From: Byssothecium circinans
Lineage: Eukaryota > Ascomycota > Dothideomycetes > Pleosporales > Massarinaceae
Direction of reading: 5' to 3'
Assembly: GCA_010015675.1 (NCBI GenBank)
Contig: ML977031.1
Span: forward strand, 150,127-214,126
Length of the DNA: 64,000 nt
Below are positions 54,509 to 64,000 of the stretch, piece by piece; the stretch's first letter is position 1, and each line of letters opens with the position of its first letter. The notes beneath the pieces are model-generated. The model had not been told where the DNA came from and searched no databases. It saw only the letters and a program-made list of their open reading frames with translations. The position numbers and the translations under genes were made by a program.

Positions 54509-57500
54509 CAGACTTGGGAACAATCAATCTGATTGATCTGATTGATTGCCTTGATTGACAATTTGCAATTCAATCAAGTCAATCTTTTGCCTAGTAAACT
54601 GTCAATCAATTCAATTGCAGCTTAAATGATTGATTGATTGATTGATCTGATTAATCGTATTAGGGACCATCTCTAGTGAGGTTTTCGAGCTGCCTGTAGG
54701 AGTGATCTCGCGATAGTTTTCTAGTGTTAAGATTTTATTAGTCAGCACCTAAAACGCGTCATCCTCTATCAGTTTTGCGTGTTTACTGACCGCCTAACTA
54801 CCTATCCGCGTACTTGTAGCGTACTTCAAGTGCTGCCTACTTTCGCGTTCTTTTCGCTTGAGCAGCGCCTCTATGCCCATCTATACCGCCGATATGCCCC
54901 CCAAGCCAGCCCCTAGAGGCGCGAAACGCGCCGCCGAAGCCACCAAGGCATCCGCAAAGCGCGCCAAAACTAGCGGCCATGGTACTGTCAGCCAGCCCGT
55001 TGAGCTTGAGGAGTCGCAGCAGCTACCTCCACGCCTATCACCGCGCAAAGCCCTGGCGATCGCGGCGTCCCAGGCCACTAAGGAGCGCCCATTCGAGTCG
55101 CAGTTGCGCGATATGGTGCCCGAGGACGCGCCCATCGAGCCCTCAAAGGCGGCCACCGAGGCCAGTATAGAGGAGAGCAATCGCGCTGTTAAAGGCTTTG
55201 ACGCGCGCTTTGCGGACAACTTTGAAGGCATTGATTGGGACCGACTGCCGGGTTTTATCGCCCCTTTGCGCACTCAAAGGCACAAGAAAAGCTGGATATA
55301 TCGCCACGGCTATCGCGTCTCGCCCATCGCCAACCCATCGCAAACGTGGTTCATCTGCAAGTATTGTCATCAGCACAAGTATATTGATTGCGGTAAACCT
55401 GGTAAGTACAACACTACGCGGTCGACGACAGCGGCGGCAGCTCACCTTAAGGAGCCTACAAAGGGCCACGGCTATACAAAGGATAGCGGCGAGCCTGTCA
55501 AGCCGCTGCTAGAGGTGGGTCAAGGTGTGCTCTCACTACAACAAGCAGTCAATCGCGGCATGGTGTTGACCTAAAGCGTCGCCAACACGCTAGGTAAATT
55601 TAACGTACAGGCCTTTAGGCTTGCGGCTGTCACCTGGCTTGTTGAAAACAACCACCCACTGCGCGAGTTTGAGACGCCAGCGTTCCGGAGGATGCTGGCC
55701 TTCGCCAACCTAGAGGCAGAGGACGCGCTGTGGGAGAGCCATAAGTTAGTTTCTCAATACATAATAAGGCTTTACAATTACTTACAGCCGCAAGTTATTG
55801 ATGAGCTGTCGCGCGCAAGCTCTCTCATCCACATAAGCTTTAACGGCTAGACGATAAAAGGCGGCAAACGTGGCTTCTTTAGTGTTGTTGCGCACTATGC
55901 TGACGCCTCTAGTGATATAATTAACTTGCCCATTACGCTGCCGCAGCTGTCAGGCTCCTATACTGGCGAGAGGATAGGCGAGCTTGTCGTCAAAACGCTG
56001 CAGAAGTTTGGCATAACTGCGCGCAAACTTGGCTACTTTGTGCTTGACAACGCCTCCGCCAACGACAAGGCAGTTAAGAATATCGCGAGTAAGTATAGCT
56101 TTGAACCTACTCATCGACGCCTCCGCTGCGCGCCTCACATTATTAATTTAGTAGGCCAGGCATTGTTGTTTGGCAAAGATCGCGACTCATACGACAATGA
56201 TATTGAAAACCTAGTAGTAAGTTAGCAATTTTGATGCCTTTATGCACTAAGCTTCAGCTAACTAATGCGCAGGAGGAGACCCAGCTTATGGCTGTGTGGC
56301 GTAAACATGGCCCGCTGGGCTTGCTATTAGATGTCCTAGGCCATATCCATACCCCTTTGCAGTATGAGCTGTTCAACGATTGTCAAAGGCAAGCCTGGCA
56401 GTCACTGCCTCTCGCTGAGCACAAGATCTACGAGCCGGTAAAGCTAGTAGTTACGCGCTGGAATAGCTATTATGACGCCCTCTAGCGCGCCTCTCACTTA
56501 CAAGTCGCTGTCAACACCTATGCCGCTCGCCATATACAAGAAACTCGCACCGCTGACGCCTACGCGCTCGCAAATAACATCAAGCTGCCTAACGTGCCAG
56601 CGTGGATGAGGTCCAACGGGCTGTCAGCCAACGACTGGCAGGTAATAACCGAATATATAGAGGTGCTTAAGCCACTTAAAGAGGCCACGAAGCGGCTTGA
56701 AGGTCGTGGCAAAGGCGGCAGCTTTGGCGCTATATATGAGGTAATACCTGTTTTTGAGCAGCTGCTTACGCAACTTGAGCGCGTTGTTAAGCAGTTTGAG
56801 CGCGTTGATCACCACCAAACTGGCGCCCCAGAGGACCACCTACCTACAAACTCACGCGCAGCGTGGCTCAAACTCAACCTATACTACAGTAAGCTCGACG
56901 ACTCGCCCATCTACTACGCCGCTTGCTGCCTCCATCCTTTCTACAAGCGCTATTGCCGGCGGTCCTGGCGCGACAAATCTGCCTGGCTCGCCGTAGCTAA
57001 CGCCAATTTTCGGCAGCTGTGGGCGCGGTATAAGCCCAAAGTTCTTGACACGGTGGCCTCTGAGCAGCCAGCTGCAAGCAACAACCTTGACGACGCGATC
57101 AACGAGCTCGCTGGCGGCTACAGCGACGATGAAAGCGAGGCGGAGGCCGACGAGTATGATCGCTGGTTCAAGCACGAGCCAAAGTGGACGCAAGAGCAGT
57201 TTGATAGCGGCGCAAGTCCTATTAAGTACTGGATCAATTTGCGCCCTAAATACCCTAACTTGGCCCGTTTTGCGGTTGATATGCTGACAATCCCAGCCTC
57301 AAGCTGTGATTGCGAGCGCGTTTTCAGCGAGCTTGGCGACCTCCTTGAGCCCAGAAGACGCCATATAGGCCCTCAATTGCTGGCAGCTATACAAGCTGTT
57401 CGAGCTTGGCTGAAAGCAGGCTTCAATCAACCCTCCGAGAGCGCTGCTTCGAAGCAGTTAGCGACGTTAACTGACGATAAGATTGATAAGCTGTACAGCT

Positions 57501-57704
57501 TGTGCGAGTGGGAGACTGCTACTTAGTAATTTGTATATACTATGGCTTTAGTTTGCACAAAAATACGATTAATCGGATCAATTGTATCAATCAATCAGCT
57601 CAAAAACGCGAATCAATTCAATCAAATCAATCAGTGGGTAACTTGCAAGCAATCAAGTCAATTCAACCTCCGAGGATTGATTGAATTGATTGTTCCCAAG
57701 TCTG
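54509..57704 (+). mobile_element. hAT-superfamily DNA transposon, full length, 3196 bp
   Basis: Terminal inverted repeats begin CAGACTTGGGAACAATCAAT at the left; the same 20 bases stand inverted at the right end. Subterminal regions on both sides are packed with GATTGATT/AATCAATC motifs, likely transposase-binding sites. A perfect GTCGTCAG duplication flanks the element. One transposase gene occupies most of the interior. The GC-rich body contrasts with AT-rich ends. The element looks young by its ends but is inactivated by three nonsense codons. Confidence 0.95.
54873..57526 (+). pseudogene. hAT transposase with three nonsense codons
   Basis: Two exons: 54873-56216 and 56273-57526 (intron GTAAGT...CTAAC...CAG), 866 codons. 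A basic N-terminus precedes a BED-like zinc finger (CKYCHQHKYIDC with downstream His). The catalytic region includes IHISFNG, TIKGGKRGFFSVVAHYADA and VLDNASANDKAVKNI. The C-terminal hAT dimerisation domain has YPNLARFAVDMLTIPASSCDCERVFS. The frame is otherwise continuous, but TAA at 55572-55574, TAG at 55848-55850 and TAG at 56483-56485 interrupt it. Each is explained by one C-to-T or G-to-A change from CAA, TGG and CAG. No frameshift was seen, so decay is recent and RIP-like. Confidence 0.9.
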
Positions 57705-57712
57705 GTCGTCAG
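57705..57712. other. 8-bp target-site duplication, right copy (GTCGTCAG)
   Basis: Pairs with 54501-54508. It lies in the NACHT coding frame (Ala-Asp-Asp codons on the minus strand). Confidence 0.93.
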
Positions 57713-58091
57713 CCTCTCTCTTCAGTTCTTTCTTCTCTCTGTCATTCCACATGCTTTTCAAGGCGGCAACGGCGCTTCGACGCTTGGAGCTGGGGTCATC
57801 GGCTTTCGTACGCTTGAGGATGTCTAATATCTTGTTGGAAAGCTGCTCGCATTTTTCAGCCACTACTGCCAGAGCCTTCTCTGCGTCTGTTTGCTGGCTC
57901 GCAGGCTTCTTGAAGTTGACCGACTCCGAGACTTTCGACAATTCCCTCATCACAAATTCCAGCTGTTCATCCTCTTTGGGCATTCCGGAAGCGGACGAAT
58001 AGGTTTCATAAGCCTTTGACACTAGAGTGACTCCTAGCTGGACGAATTGGGCAATGGCAGCAGCGGCGCTTAACGCAGCGAATGGATCCAT

Positions 58092-58519
58092 GGCGGAGGA
58101 TGAAGCTTCGGATCCGGAGACACGTGAAACTTCTCACAGAACAAGGGACTCTTGTGCACTATTAAAAGTGGAGAGCGAAAGCTACTGGAGGGTTTTGCCA
58201 GCGCTGGTCATGTTGAAATTGGGTCGGCAGCACCCCGCTCTCCACCAGGAAGAGCTGAGCCTAAAGAAAACGCCACTCTATTTTAAGCAATCGGCTATCA
58301 ACTTGCCCTTTATCTACCCTGCGGGTTTGCACACTTTTAAAAGTCCGCCCTGCTTCTTAACCTTAGCCCTTACTAATTGTATTACTAAACTTAGTTAAGC
58401 GCTTACAGGTCTCTACTTAGGACTAGAAACCCTTAGCCTTAGGTAGTAGGCAGGCCTTTAGGAGCACCTGTAATATAAGAATTAAGTACTATAAAGCACT
58501 ACTAAGCGCGCTACACTAG
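58092..58519. other. NACHT promoter and TA-rich relic
   Basis: The first about 150 bp are the NACHT upstream region. From about 58360 the sequence is CTTAG/TAG/TTA-rich, like other RIP-mutated scraps here. It runs directly into the broken reductase. Confidence 0.55.
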
Positions 58520-59341
58520 GCCTTTGACGGCGCCGGAGTGATCGAAAGCATTGGCCCCTCAGTGCAATGTTTCAAAGCCGGCGATGAGATTCACTACTCA
58601 GGAAGTCCGATCCGGCAAGGTAGCAATGCAGAGTTCCAGCTCGTAGACTCGCGGAGCGTAGCACTGAAGCCGAAAAGCCTCAGCTTTGCGCAGGCTGCCG
58701 CTATGCCTCTGACTTGGATCACAGACTGGGAAGCCCTAGTCGAACGGCTAGAGATACAGAAAGAAGAAAATGCCGGTATCCTCATCATCAATGGCGCCGG
58801 AGGCGTAGGAAGCGTAGCCAGCCAAATCGCGCGACGGGTCCTAAATCTCCCCGTTGTAATCAATACAACGAGGAGGGAAGAAACAACGCAGTTTTCCAAA
58901 GACGTTGGAGGCGCCACACACAGTGAACCACCGCGAAGATATCGTTTCTCAGATCCAAGACCTCAAGCTCGACGTACCGATCAAATACGTCTTCATCACG
59001 CACACGCCGATATCGGGGTATCTCGCGCCAGCCGCGAAGATCTGGGCGCCGTTTGGAAAGGTGTGTAGTATTGTGCAAGACATAGAGATGCCCATGTATG
59101 GGACCGAGTTTACGGCGAAGAGTTTGACGTTTGTGCGGGCGTTGCTGGGTACAAACCGTATTATGGGGTCGATATTCATAGCCATGGGAGCATTTTGAGG
59201 GAGTTGGGGAGATTGCTGGATCAGGGGGTGGTGAGGTGTCATTTGAGGCAGACGTTGAGGATGGATGAGGAAGGGGTTAGAGAGGCGCATGAGATTATTG
59301 GAGGTGGGAAGGTTGTTGGGAAGGTGGCGTTGGAGTTGTAG
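58520..59341 (+). pseudogene. Quinone oxidoreductase / zinc-type alcohol dehydrogenase, truncated and frameshifted
   Basis: Coding resemblance starts abruptly at FDGAGVIESIGPSV, a mid-N-terminal MDR-family motif, so about 60 N-terminal residues are missing. The NAD(P)-binding motif INGAGGVGSVASQIA follows. The frame shifts at about 58913-58922 inside ACACACA (two bases lost). It shifts again at about 59152-59158 inside an A run (one base lost), returning to the first frame. It then runs to TAG at 59339-59341 (ending GKVVGKVALEL). The loss of the N-terminus coincides with the TA-rich relic upstream. This is a clear pseudogene. Confidence 0.85.
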
Positions 59342-60844
59342 GTAAATTGATTGTATCCTACAATTAATCGTATGTATCTCACTGTTGTTACCCTCACGGC
59401 TGTCTTTTTTCTCCGTGCACATGTCATGTCCCCCGCCCACTTGTATGTTCCAACGTGACAGTAAAGTACGTATTTGGAGTAAACTTGGAGGATCTGATAA
59501 ATGTTCACAGTTGATGCTCGAACGGCTAAACGATAGAATAGTGTGGACTATGACTATTTCACGTGCTACCGTATCATCACGGCAGCCAGGAGTACCACTA
59601 GCTTTTGCCTTTCAGCAGCTTACTATCGGAGCTTGTGAGGTAGAAAATTGCAACACTATACTGTATGAAGAGAGCCGCTCAGGTATTGTCCGAGTGGTGG
59701 TGTCACAACTTTTTGGTATCATAGTAAGGAATAAGTCTCACCGGAAATTAGAAGTGCTACATTTGGTGAAGGTATGTGAATGCTACATCCATAGCAAGTG
59801 AATATAGTTGGACTGTAAATGTAAAAGAAAATAACTAGCATGTACATTACCTCATTCTCTTGTGCATGTCATTCACCCAAGTAATCCTGAAGGGTTAGCT
59901 GGCTCCGCAGTCACCGGCACCCGTGCAATGGCTCATGCTATTTCTACCCAGATCATTAAGATGGCGGGTGCCATGAACTTTCAAATGGAATCACATTGTT
60001 AGGTCATTCATTCGTGTCATGTTTCCATTGTGCACTATTACCGCGTCAGTCCATCAGTCCAATCCCACGGGGCGGAACCCCTGGGACCCACGTGGGACGC
60101 CCTCCTGAGAGCTCCTATTTATGAGAAACATAGAATTTCAACTCAAGTTAACCGCTCAAGTCAAGGGCTAGCTGAAGTGTCCATCCAAACGCCCAATAGC
60201 TCTGTGGAAGTCTACATGGAAGATCTTTTGGGGAGGACAATAAAGATAACAATGACGAATTGTGTAAAGCACCAAGACCGCTAGTTTAAAAAGATGGAAG
60301 AGACTGGGCGGGTGGCGTATACGCCGAGGGAAGCCGAGCAGTTTGATGGAAGCAAATAGATCGAATAAACACATAAACACCATAAGATACATACCAGAAG
60401 CCCACATACCACTACAAAAGACGTTCCTATCGATTGCTAAATGAGAAGCATGTGTCCGGTCTACTGTCACGTTGATGTTCCGCGCAGAAGCTACCTCGTG
60501 GTTTTGCACCATGTGCTTGTACATTGTTTATCCGGGAGCCCAAAAGTTGAGCGGCCAGACAAATATAGTATGACTAATGCTCTAACGGTTTGCTGTCCTA
60601 TTTTTTCGTCTGTGCACGTGCAAAGGGGGGTCCCTCGCCGGCACTGTCTGTCCTGCCCTCGACTCCGACCCCTTTAGCCCACGTTCACCGCGACCTTTTT
60701 CCCGCCCACTATACAACACACTGTGAATAATCACTGACCTCGATATACTGCGCTCTATCCATTTGTTTCCAGGAACGCCCCCCAGACTTTCACTCGAACA
60801 CACATACTCGCCCCCGCCCAACCACAACACCAACACCGTCGGTC
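59342..60844. other. Intergenic region
   Basis: Short ORFs only, mostly without ATG and on both strands. No repeat or RNA gene was recognised. Confidence 0.5.
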
Positions 60845-61799
60845 ATGTCTGCAAACGCGAATGCACCGCAGAGATATCTCAAGTATGTATTATTTCATTC
60901 CTTCACAGCGCAAACACATCGTCGAGCCTTCTGAAACGCTCCTTATTGCTCACTTCGAAAACTGTGGAAAGCGCACCCAAATGTTTGACACAAGACTGAC
61001 ACTTCCACAGGCGAGCGCGCGATGAAACCCCGAGCAGTGATTCGGGGCGTAACACCTCCACTAGCAGGAGAGCATTGCCAGTGGTAAGGGTCTCGAAGCG
61101 CGTGAAGAAGGACCCAGAAGTGGAAGACCCGAGCGAGGACTCTTCCACGTCTTCACGATTCGCCACTGAAAGCGAGTCGGAGGAGGCCACCGAAAGTGAA
61201 CCGGGGGAGGCCGTTGGATTGCCTCCGTCATCCATACTGACACGGTTTTCGGAAAGCATCACGTCTGCCCTCGCAAAGTTGGCTCCCGACACCGACTCGT
61301 CAGATGAGTCGACGGCATGCGATCGAGGTATGAACTGGGATAGAGGTGAGTGCTCTCGGCAGCAAACAAGTTTCTTTTCACCACAATATCAAGTTTGATC
61401 ACACTAACATTCAATCCAGTACTCTATCCTGATTTCACGCCTTATACTCCATTCGTCTTCGCGCCGGACGTCCTGATCACCTCCAAAACGAACCGGGACA
61501 AACATCGCCACCCAGAGAAGTACCTGACGCCAACTTCCGAGCGAGCGATCGAGTACTATAGGACGCGTCATGCTCAGGGTAAACTTCCGGGCCTCGGCAA
61601 CCTATTGGAAGATGCCGAAGACTTCCGTCTTCCAGCTGACGCTGGCGAATACACAGGTAGGATGTTTCGAAGCCTGCCCCACGAAGCCCTGTCGCGACTT
61701 GCGCAGAGGCTAAAGAAGGGACAATTGGAGGACTGGGTGGGCTTGAGGGAGGCCTTTGAAGAGCACAGACCTTACTTCGATATCAAATATGCGAAGTAA
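60845..61799 (+). CDS. Hypothetical acidic protein
   Basis: Three exons: 60845-60882, 61011-61345 and 61420-61799, giving 250 aa. The first 110 residues are basic, then strongly acidic and Ser-rich (VSKRVKKDPEVEDPSEDSS, then ESESEEATESEPGEA), probably disordered. The third exon encodes a folded-looking domain (LYPDFTPYTPFVFAPDVLI ... LEDAEDFRLPADAGEYTGRM). There is no signal or membrane segment. I do not recognise the family. The 128-bp first intron is longer than most here. Confidence 0.7.
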
Positions 61800-62340
61800 G
61801 CCCCGGGTACCCTGGATGGCGCCAGAGTGTTATGGGGAGGTGGAGGACATAGAAACTATGTGTCGACGAAAGCGAAGACTGTTTCTTGTATAAACGTTCA
61901 AGGTAGCTAAAACTCCTTTTCAAAAGTTTGGCAACTCTTCACAGAGTTCGGGGTTGGGGATTAGGGTCAGGATATCGGTATATGGTGGGGTGAAACATTC
62001 AGTAAATAATACATTTCATTCGAGATAACATGCTCTCTTCTTCACACATGATTCTGCGTTAAGTGGAGTGACTATTCCGGCCCCTAAGAATATCGCAAGT
62101 GCAGTTAATACGTCACTCCTTAATTATCCGTAAGAATACGCTGATAACGAGTTATACTGCATTGTACAGCCCTCAGTTGAACTTCCAGCTACACTTTCCA
62201 CAGTTTACAATTTAAAATTCCCAGGTCTTTTTCACCTCCTTCACCTCAACGATTCCCTCCAAGGGGGCGATTAAAACCAGAAAGACCGCAGCGTACAGCC
62301 ATCTGTTGATTGTCCAGCTACACTTTACACAGTCCACAAT
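61800..62340. other. Convergent region with a duplicated gene end
   Basis: About 80 bp at 62163-62243 repeat 62293-62373, which includes the 3' end and stop of the macro-domain gene. The rest is AT-rich without features. Confidence 0.6.
62163..62243 (-). repeat. Duplicate of the macro-domain gene's 3' end
   Basis: It shares CCAGCTACACTTT, CACAGT and CCCAGGT blocks with 62293-62373 at a 130-bp offset. Several differences are C/T. Confidence 0.75.
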
Positions 62341-63084
62341 CTACAAATCCCAGGTATTTCTCACCTCCTCTGACTCGTCATAAATCTGGATCCATCCCTT
62401 CTCCTGCCCAGCTTGCGCCTCAGCCTCTACCCACTGCCTCATAGCAAGCACAGTCTGCGCAGCCCACTTCTCCGCACTGACACGTCCAACACCAGTGGCC
62501 AGCGGTGTCATCAATACCCTCTTAATCTCCTTTCCCGTTTCTCTCCCGCCGTCCTCGCTCTCACGTGCGTTTTCGGCGATACGGCGGTTATGTCGCTCCA
62601 CAGCAGCGAGAAGCGACCAGATACACTCGTGCACAACCTCACGATTCCACTGCGCGTTCTCCGGCACCTTCATCGTCGGGCATAGCGCCATATACCTGCA
62701 TCCCCACCCATTCTTCTTCAGTCTTTTATCGTCCAGATCAATCAGCAAACAACTCCCCGGGGGCGCGAAGCCGCGGGACTCTTTATACAGCGCCTCTTGG
62801 TTGACGCGAGTTAAGGCGTGGTAGTCCTCCTTTGGCGCAAAAGCTCTAGATAGAGCATCATCAAACGAGCCGTCCATGCGCGCGAAGGAGTTCGCAGGGG
62901 AGACTATGGCGTCGAATTTTACGGATGTGGAGAGCTCCGCGAGGGTTGATTTGTGGTAGGTTATGTTGATTGAGAAGGGGAGGTTGTAGGTTTTCCTGGC
63001 GGCTTCGAAGGCGGTGATGAATTTTTTTTCCATGCAGAGGAGGTGGAAGGATGGGAGGGGTGTTGTAGTCGATGATGTTGCCAT
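62341..63084 (-). CDS. Macro-domain protein
   Basis: A single exon, 247 aa from the first true ATG at 63084 (A at -3). Macro domains bind ADP-ribose or its derivatives. The ligand-binding core is seen in KFDAIVSPANSFARMDGSFDDALSRAF, the NAxNxxxxxGGG-like loop in a variant form. A later strand-loop is VLMTPLATGVGRVSAEKWA. The N-terminus LPSFHLLCMEKKFITAFEAA fits this fungal subfamily. It probably acts in ADP-ribose signalling or repair; catalytic activity cannot be judged. Confidence 0.8.
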   Translation of the reverse strand: MATSSTTTPLPSFHLLCMEKKFITAFEAARKTYNLPFSINITYHKSTLAELSTSVKFDAIVSPANSFARMDGSFDDALSRAFAPKEDYHALTRVNQEALYKESRGFAPPGSCLLIDLDDKRLKKNGWGCRYMALCPTMKVPENAQWNREVVHECIWSLLAAVERHNRRIAENARESEDGGRETGKEIKRVLMTPLATGVGRVSAEKWAAQTVLAMRQWVEAEAQAGQEKGWIQIYDESEEVRNTWDL

Positions 63085-63675
63085 TGTTGCGGTGTATGAG
63101 GGAGAGTCTATGGTGGAGATTGGTACGCTCTTGATGTATGAGAACACTCCGCCCTATCTTGAGGTATATTTGGTATGTTTGACATCAGAGCCTGGTCGGA
63201 TTATATAGACAATTGCTCTTTTGTTGCCTAAATCCCGCTGTTGTGGCGTCCAAATGTTAATTGGTCTTGCACTTACGGCACACGTGACTGTTGCGCCACG
63301 TTCCCCGCATATCGGATAAAGTGATTGAATGTATCTAAGTTAAGAGTCTATATATAAAATTGTGGCGCTAGACTAGAAGGGGCATCGAACTGTCTTGCAA
63401 TAATAATTAATGGATATCTTCACTAAAATACGTAACCAGCTCTTCGCGCGATAGTTTGCTGGGGTCGAGAAGTCGCTGACAGTAAGCAAAGTGAAGAGCG
63501 ATGATTGGTCGCTTGTTCGGACTTGTGTGAGAAAGCCTTTCTCCGACACCAACACTAGTGGCTCCTTTGGCGCATTTGCCGGTGCCGACAAGAAGTGCGA
63601 CCCCGAAACCCCGACATCATGAGAGACTTTTGATGGCCTTTAAAAGGCCGTCGCAGCCTTGAATTCATTATTTTC
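63085..63675. other. Intergenic region
   Basis: Upstream of both the macro-domain gene and the right-edge gene. A 51-codon frame ending PFSDTNTSGSFGAF...PETPTS at about 63630 has no start and is not called. Confidence 0.45.
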
Positions 63676-63952
63676 ATGATCAACACCTTCCTCATGGCGC
63701 TTCCGGTCCAGCGATGACGTCCGGTGACAACAACACTTGCGGCCGGCGGCATCACCGCAGGCCTCACCTACACATATCTGAACCGCAACATCCACGCCGA
63801 TACTAGCGAACCGCGAAAAGCCTTCGGAAAGGGCCCAGCTTTCGTCTCATTGCCGCTCGAAAGCTCTGAAACTGTGAATCATAATACAAAGCGCCTGCGA
63901 TTCAAGCTCCCTCACGAAGATGACATAAGCGGACTTTCAACAACATGTGAGC
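63676..63952 (+). pseudogene. 5' part of a NADH-cytochrome b5 reductase-like gene, doubtful start
   Basis: From about 63724 the frame reads LAAGGITAGLTYTYLNRN (membrane-anchor-like) and then AFGKGPAFVSLPLESSETVNH and NTKRLRFKLP. These match the start of mitochondrial-type cytochrome b5 reductases, FAD/NADH enzymes of the outer membrane or intermembrane space. The exon seems to end at 63952 before GTGAGC and the rest lies beyond the window. The only in-frame ATGs (63676, 63694) are followed by TGA at 63715-63717. Either an upstream exon is missed or the gene is broken. Confidence 0.6.
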
Positions 63953-64000
63953 ACTAAAGTTTAATCAATCTTTCATGCCTCCTTCCCTTCACCAAAATAT

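Larger units (their letters stand above)
51512..58091 (-). pseudogene. NACHT (STAND, NLR-like) gene split by a hAT transposon
   Basis: Segments: 58091-57705, [hAT], 54500-54439, 54400-51645 and 51564-51512. With the element and one target copy removed the frame is continuous for 1085 aa. The N-terminal helical domain (MDPFAALSAAAAIAQFVQLG) is typical of fungal STAND proteins. NACHT: P-loop HISGKPGAGKSTLMKFL, Walker B CFCFFIDGLDEY, then SSREHHVF. The C-terminal half has no clear WD, TPR or ankyrin array. The last small exon gives a hydrophobic end (GILVAYLLWYVLSIGYP); without that splice the ORF ends at 51589. Fungal NLR-like proteins act in non-self recognition and cell death. Insertion after residue 129 separates the N-terminal effector-side domain from NACHT, so the locus is very probably non-functional as one protein. 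Confidence 0.85.

Noticed and set aside
55751..55790. An intron in the hAT transposase at GTTAGT...TTACAG
   Set aside because: Reading straight through keeps frame and protein-like sequence; splicing shifts the frame.
1..64000. tRNA, rRNA or CRISPR features
   Set aside because: No cloverleaf-type A/B box pair, rRNA-like block or spaced direct-repeat array was noticed; a covariance search was not possible.

Overview
This window comes from a filamentous ascomycete. Most genes carry one to seven short introns (about 50-80 bp) with GTRNGT donors. There are Zn(II)2Cys6 and bZIP-DUF3425 regulators, NACHT (STAND) proteins and a secondary-metabolite gene cluster. Decayed repeats show C-to-T/G-to-A changes of the kind left by repeat-induced point mutation (RIP). 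All exon structures were read by eye from splice sites, frame and family motifs; nothing was searched against a database.

Layout. 1-9.1 kb is gene-poor, with a gene end at the left edge, one recognisable decayed gene (4.3-5.0 kb) and repeat scraps. 9.2-18.4 kb holds ordinary genes: an SRPK-type kinase, acetoacetyl-CoA synthetase, two unknown proteins, an EthD-domain protein and a rhodopsin-domain 7TM protein. 19.1-41.7 kb is a biosynthetic cluster: FAD monooxygenase, Zn2Cys6 regulator, P450, MOSC/flavin-reductase/2Fe-2S fusion, berberine-bridge-like FAD oxidase, 14-TM MFS pump, SAM methyltransferase (broken by an in-frame stop), second FAD monooxygenase, a 1571-aa NRPS and a second P450. 43.2-51 kb holds a membrane-anchored lipase-like hydrolase, a degenerate NACHT remnant, an HSL-type hydrolase and a bZIP factor. 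51.5-58.1 kb is a full-length NACHT gene split by a 3.2-kb hAT transposon with a perfect 8-bp target duplication. 58.5-64 kb holds a broken quinone oxidoreductase, an unknown acidic protein, a macro-domain protein and the start of a cytochrome-b5-reductase-like gene.

How the cluster works (inference). The NRPS reads T-C-A-T-CT. It has no adenylation domain for its first carrier domain and ends in a condensation-like domain with the SHxxxDxxT signature of fungal cyclising/release domains. So either a starter is loaded in trans, or one A domain serves both carriers. Two P450s, two FAD monooxygenases, a secreted FAD oxidase and the MOSC fusion would then oxidise the product and the pump would export it. 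The palindrome TCGGN3CCGA (also TCGN5CGA, the AflR/GliZ-type site) lies in the promoters of the first monooxygenase, the methyltransferase, the shared monooxygenase/NRPS promoter and the second P450. Related weaker sites lie before the first P450 and in the MOSC/oxidase promoter. The pathway regulator is therefore probably the Zn2Cys6 protein at 21.3-22.5 kb.

The strongest observations are the starter-less NRPS with its shared promoter palindrome, the nonsense-broken methyltransferase inside an otherwise intact cluster, and the frame-preserving hAT insertion into an NLR-like gene whose transposase carries three RIP-type stops.
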